Shown piece by piece: positions 6,575-8,394 of a stretch of DNA of 8,394 nucleotides. The notes under the pieces are model-generated. The model was not told the origin of the DNA and searched no databases. It saw only the letters and a program-made list of their open reading frames with translations. Origin of the DNA: Thermoplasmata archaeon (GTDB taxonomy: Archaea; Thermoplasmatota; Thermoplasmata; Lutacidiplasmatales; UBA184). Made by a program: the position numbers and the translations under genes. The stretch's first letter is position 1; each line of letters opens with the position of its first letter. The DNA lies in the NCBI GenBank assembly GCA_022749905.1, contig JAKIWU010000054.1:1-8394 (forward strand). The letters are read 5' to 3'.

Positions 6575-7956
6575 AAGCCTCCGGGGCGGGGAATCTGGTG
6601 TCCAATCCGCTCGTCCGCCTCATCAAGGAAGCGGTCGACTGCGTCCGTGGGAATGGTGGCGCCGCTCGCGATCCGGTGCCCGCCCCCCTCGCCGCCCACC
6701 ACGCCGGCCGCTTCCCGGAACGCGGTTGCGAGATCGAGGCCGCGTCCCACGAGCCACGCGGTCCCGCGGCCCGAGACCTTGACGGAAGGGCCTCCGCGGG
6801 AGAACGCGACCACCGGGCGATTCGGGTCGAGGAGGTAGTTCATCGCAAGACCCGCCTGCGTACCGGCGAGCGTGGTGTCGGGACTCTCGAACCACTGGAG
6901 CGCGGGTCGTTCCGTGACGCCTCCCTCCTCGATCCGCCGCAGACCGGTGAGGATTCCCGTCCGCCAGGTTTCCTCGGCCTCGCGGGCGCGGGCGAGCGCC
7001 TTCGAGTCCCCGAGCGCGAGCGCGACGCCCTCCCCGGGTTCCCCGATGCGGCCCGTCGCGTTCTGGCGGTTTGCGAGCTCCTCGGCATCGGTGCCATCGG
7101 CCAGCCGGTACCGGTCCGCGTGGAACGCCTCGACGAACTCCGGTCGCGTGCCCTGCTGAACGAGCCGCGCGAGGATCGCGGACCCGAGGCGGCTCCGCTC
7201 GCTCGAGTCGAGGGAGTTCGGTGGGCGCCGGGGGTCGAGTTTCAGAGCCTCGAGGAACCGGTCGCACTCGACCGGCTTCCCCGAGATCCCTCGGAGGTAC
7301 GGATCGATGGAGCGCGCGAGCGCTTCGGAGAGATTCGAGCCATAGAGGGGCAATCCGCGCACCTTCTCGACCAACGACCGCCCGACGGCTTCTTCGAGGA
7401 GCTTCGCGTTGAGGCCGCGGAAACCTCCGACGTGTTGGCGATCGGAGATCGCCCCCGACAGACCCCAGGGTGCGTTGTCCCAGTTCACCGGATCGATGAA
7501 GATCGAGAAGAGCCAGGTGAGCGTCGCCGCGCAGAGCTCCGAGGTCCCGTCGACCCCCCAGTCGATCGGATCGACGAAGGCCACACGGTCGGGGAGCTCC
7601 GGCGGTTGGGGGGCGCCCGGATACTGATGGTGGTCGAGGACGATGACCGGGTGGGGATGCTCCGCGAACCGGTCGAGCCAGCTTGCCCCCGTGTCGACCA
7701 CGAGCACCGGTCCGTGGGTGCCGGAAAGGAGGGAGTCGATCCGGCCGCGCTCGACGCCCACGAGGGGGGTCGCCTGGAAGGCATACCCCAGCCGGCGGAG
7801 CATCCGAACCGCGGAGGAGGCGCTCGCGATCCCATCCCCGTCGTAGTGATAGATGACCCTCCAACGACCCGGGTGGGCGAGCAGGAGCGCGCGCGCACGC
7901 GTGAATTCGCTCGTGTAGGTCGGCTGAGTGACGAAATGCTCAGGCCCCGAGGGCAT
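6571..7956 (-). CDS. DHH-family phosphoesterase, archaeal RecJ/GAN type
   Basis: This 461-residue DHH-DHHA1 protein resembles archaeal RecJ/GAN, the GINS-associated, Cdc45-related single-strand nuclease of the replication machinery. Motif I is YHYDGDGIASAS (36-47), motif II VLVVDTG (84-90), motif III VLDHH (106-110) and motif IV VDPIDWGVDGTSE (128-140). GAISDRQ (168-174) supplies a further metal-binding Asp172. ANRQNATGR (295-303) matches the N-x-x-GR segment of the family. The DHHA1 end carries KVSGRGT (393-399) and GGEGGGHRIASGATIP (421-436). It lacks the extra OB domain of bacterial RecJ. The ATG at 7956 shares one base with the S15 stop (TGATG), and the stop overlaps the gyrA start. A longer frame reaching into S15 is rejected. 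Placement next to S15 is a conserved archaeal arrangement and supports GAN. Whether it is an active exonuclease or a structural Cdc45-like factor is unproven, but all metal ligands appear present. Confidence 0.9.
   Translation of the reverse strand: MPSGPEHFVTQPTYTSEFTRARALLLAHPGRWRVIYHYDGDGIASASSAVRMLRRLGYAFQATPLVGVERGRIDSLLSGTHGPVLVVDTGASWLDRFAEHPHPVIVLDHHQYPGAPQPPELPDRVAFVDPIDWGVDGTSELCAATLTWLFSIFIDPVNWDNAPWGLSGAISDRQHVGGFRGLNAKLLEEAVGRSLVEKVRGLPLYGSNLSEALARSIDPYLRGISGKPVECDRFLEALKLDPRRPPNSLDSSERSRLGSAILARLVQQGTRPEFVEAFHADRYRLADGTDAEELANRQNATGRIGEPGEGVALALGDSKALARAREAEETWRTGILTGLRRIEEGGVTERPALQWFESPDTTLAGTQAGLAMNYLLDPNRPVVAFSRGGPSVKVSGRGTAWLVGRGLDLATAFREAAGVVGGEGGGHRIASGATIPTDAVDRFLDEADERIGHQIPRPGGL
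6578..6582 (-). promoter_or_regulatory. Shine-Dalgarno sequence before gyrA
   Basis: The minus strand reads GGAGG, a perfect Shine-Dalgarno core inside the last codons of the DHH gene, only 3 nt before the gyrA GTG at 6574. The short spacing and the GTGA overlap point to re-initiation by ribosomes finishing the upstream gene. A later in-frame GTG at codon 22 is the alternative start but would remove family-typical lead residues. Confidence 0.5.
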
Positions 7957-8394
7957 CACTCCACCTGGAGCACGGCGCCAGCGGACGTGTACCGCCAGCT
8001 CTCCGGTAGAAGTTTCTGTGATTTGTAGTACCGGGCGAGCCTTCGAATCCTCGATTCCATGAGCGCGAGACCGCGCTGGTTCGAGAGGTCCTTCGGGTGC
8101 CCGACGAGATGCCGCTGCAGATGGACCACGCGCTTCAGAAGCGCTTGGAGGTCCTCGGGGAGCTCGCGCTTGACCCCGTGCTCGGCGAGGAGCGTGGTCA
8201 TCCGCTTTCCGGTGACGGCCCGAACGGAAGGTACCCCCGAACCGTCCCGCAGGACGGCACCGATCTGGGCGGGCCCCATCCCGCCCTTCGCGAGCTTCAC
8301 GGCCTCCTCCACGACCTCCCCGACCTCCGCGGTGACCCACTCCGGCTTGCGGAGCGGGTAGGGGCGGTGGGAACCGGAACGGCCCTTCCGGCCG
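7956..8394 (-). CDS. rps15: Archaeal 30S ribosomal protein S15, N-terminus cut by window edge
   Basis: S15 (uS15) binds 16S rRNA in the platform of the small subunit. The frame runs from the right edge to the stop at 7956 and gives 145 residues. The visible N-terminus GRKGRSGSHRPYP followed by LRKPEW matches the basic extension of archaeal/eukaryotic S15, so only a handful of residues are missing. The core includes GMGPAQIGAVLRD and GVPSVRAVTGK in the extension helix region. The rRNA-binding helices carry PEDLQALLKR, HLVGHPKDLSNQRGL and MESRIRRLARYYK. The end PESWRY is typical of the archaeal form. A GTG at 8312 would make a 118-residue protein but would cut off conserved sequence, so it is internal. 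S15 leads the operon with the DHH nuclease and gyrA. Its promoter lies outside the window. Confidence 0.96.
   Translation of the reverse strand, partial: GRKGRSGSHRPYPLRKPEWVTAEVGEVVEEAVKLAKGGMGPAQIGAVLRDGSGVPSVRAVTGKRMTTLLAEHGVKRELPEDLQALLKRVVHLQRHLVGHPKDLSNQRGLALMESRIRRLARYYKSQKLLPESWRYTSAGAVLQVE

Noticed and set aside
3947..6838. A 963-codon open frame on the plus strand opposite gyrA
   Set aside because: It mirrors gyrA codon structure in a GC-rich genome. The translation is Arg/Asp/Glu/Val-rich low complexity with no domain, whereas the minus strand gives a complete GyrA.
6556..8028. A 490-codon plus-strand frame opposite the DHH nuclease
   Set aside because: It is an antisense shadow; the minus strand shows all DHH and DHHA1 motifs.
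7956..8312. S15 starting at GTG 8312
   Set aside because: In-frame sequence upstream to the window edge encodes the conserved basic archaeal N-terminus, so the true start lies beyond the edge.
7957..8340. An N-terminal extension of the DHH protein into S15
   Set aside because: The 128 added residues are Arg/Gly/Pro-rich out-of-frame S15 sequence. The ATG at 7956 overlaps the S15 stop in a typical TGATG.
1..8394. CRISPR arrays, tRNA/rRNA genes, insertion sequences, toxin-antitoxin or defence genes
   Set aside because: I saw no regularly spaced repeats, tRNA-like TTCGANNC arms in gene-free DNA, transposase motifs or defence domains. Nearly all of the sequence is accounted for by core-type genes.

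Overview
This window is most likely a high-GC archaeal chromosome. The ribosomal protein at the right edge is the long archaeal/eukaryotic type of S15 (145 residues visible, against about 89 in bacteria). The next gene is a DHH nuclease of the archaeal RecJ/GAN type, and several genes appear to have archaeal TATA-type, leaderless starts. A bacterial-type gyrase subunit A and a folate-type dihydropteroate synthase in a GC-rich genome without the strongly acidic proteome of haloarchaea make a high-GC Thermoplasmatota lineage my best guess. That assignment is inference.

Layout, left to right. (1) 1-1679, minus strand: a two-gene ABC transporter operon of the MacB/LolD-FtsX type, an ATPase at 1002-1679 followed 6 nt later by a permease from 995 that runs off the left edge. 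Its promoter region lies in the 100-nt gap 1680-1779. (2) 1780-2505, minus strand: a P-loop kinase resembling thymidylate or deoxynucleoside kinases, substrate unknown. (3) 2506-2557: a 52-nt divergent intergenic region with a palindromic TA-rich element whose centre is the same distance from both flanking GTG starts. (4) 2558-3856, plus strand: dihydropteroate synthase (folP) with an N-terminal extension. (5) 3853-8394, minus strand: an operon in the order S15, DHH/RecJ-like nuclease, gyrA, small zinc ribbon. Every junction overlaps: TGATG, GTGA, and a 23-nt overlap. The zinc-ribbon stop codon overlaps the folP stop codon tail to tail.

The right-hand operon joins translation (S15), DNA replication or repair (the GAN/Cdc45-related DHH protein) and DNA topology (gyrase A). 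No gyrB is present here. The left-hand genes cover folate synthesis, nucleotide phosphorylation and membrane transport. Coding density is near 98% and no gene-free stretch exceeds about 100 nt. I see no tRNA, rRNA, CRISPR array, insertion sequence, prophage or defence cassette. I did not find a clearly new biological system. The most noteworthy items are the symmetric divergent promoter, the 58-residue zinc-ribbon gene, the naturally quinolone-resistance-like GyrA residue and the placement of gyrA in the S15-RecJ operon.
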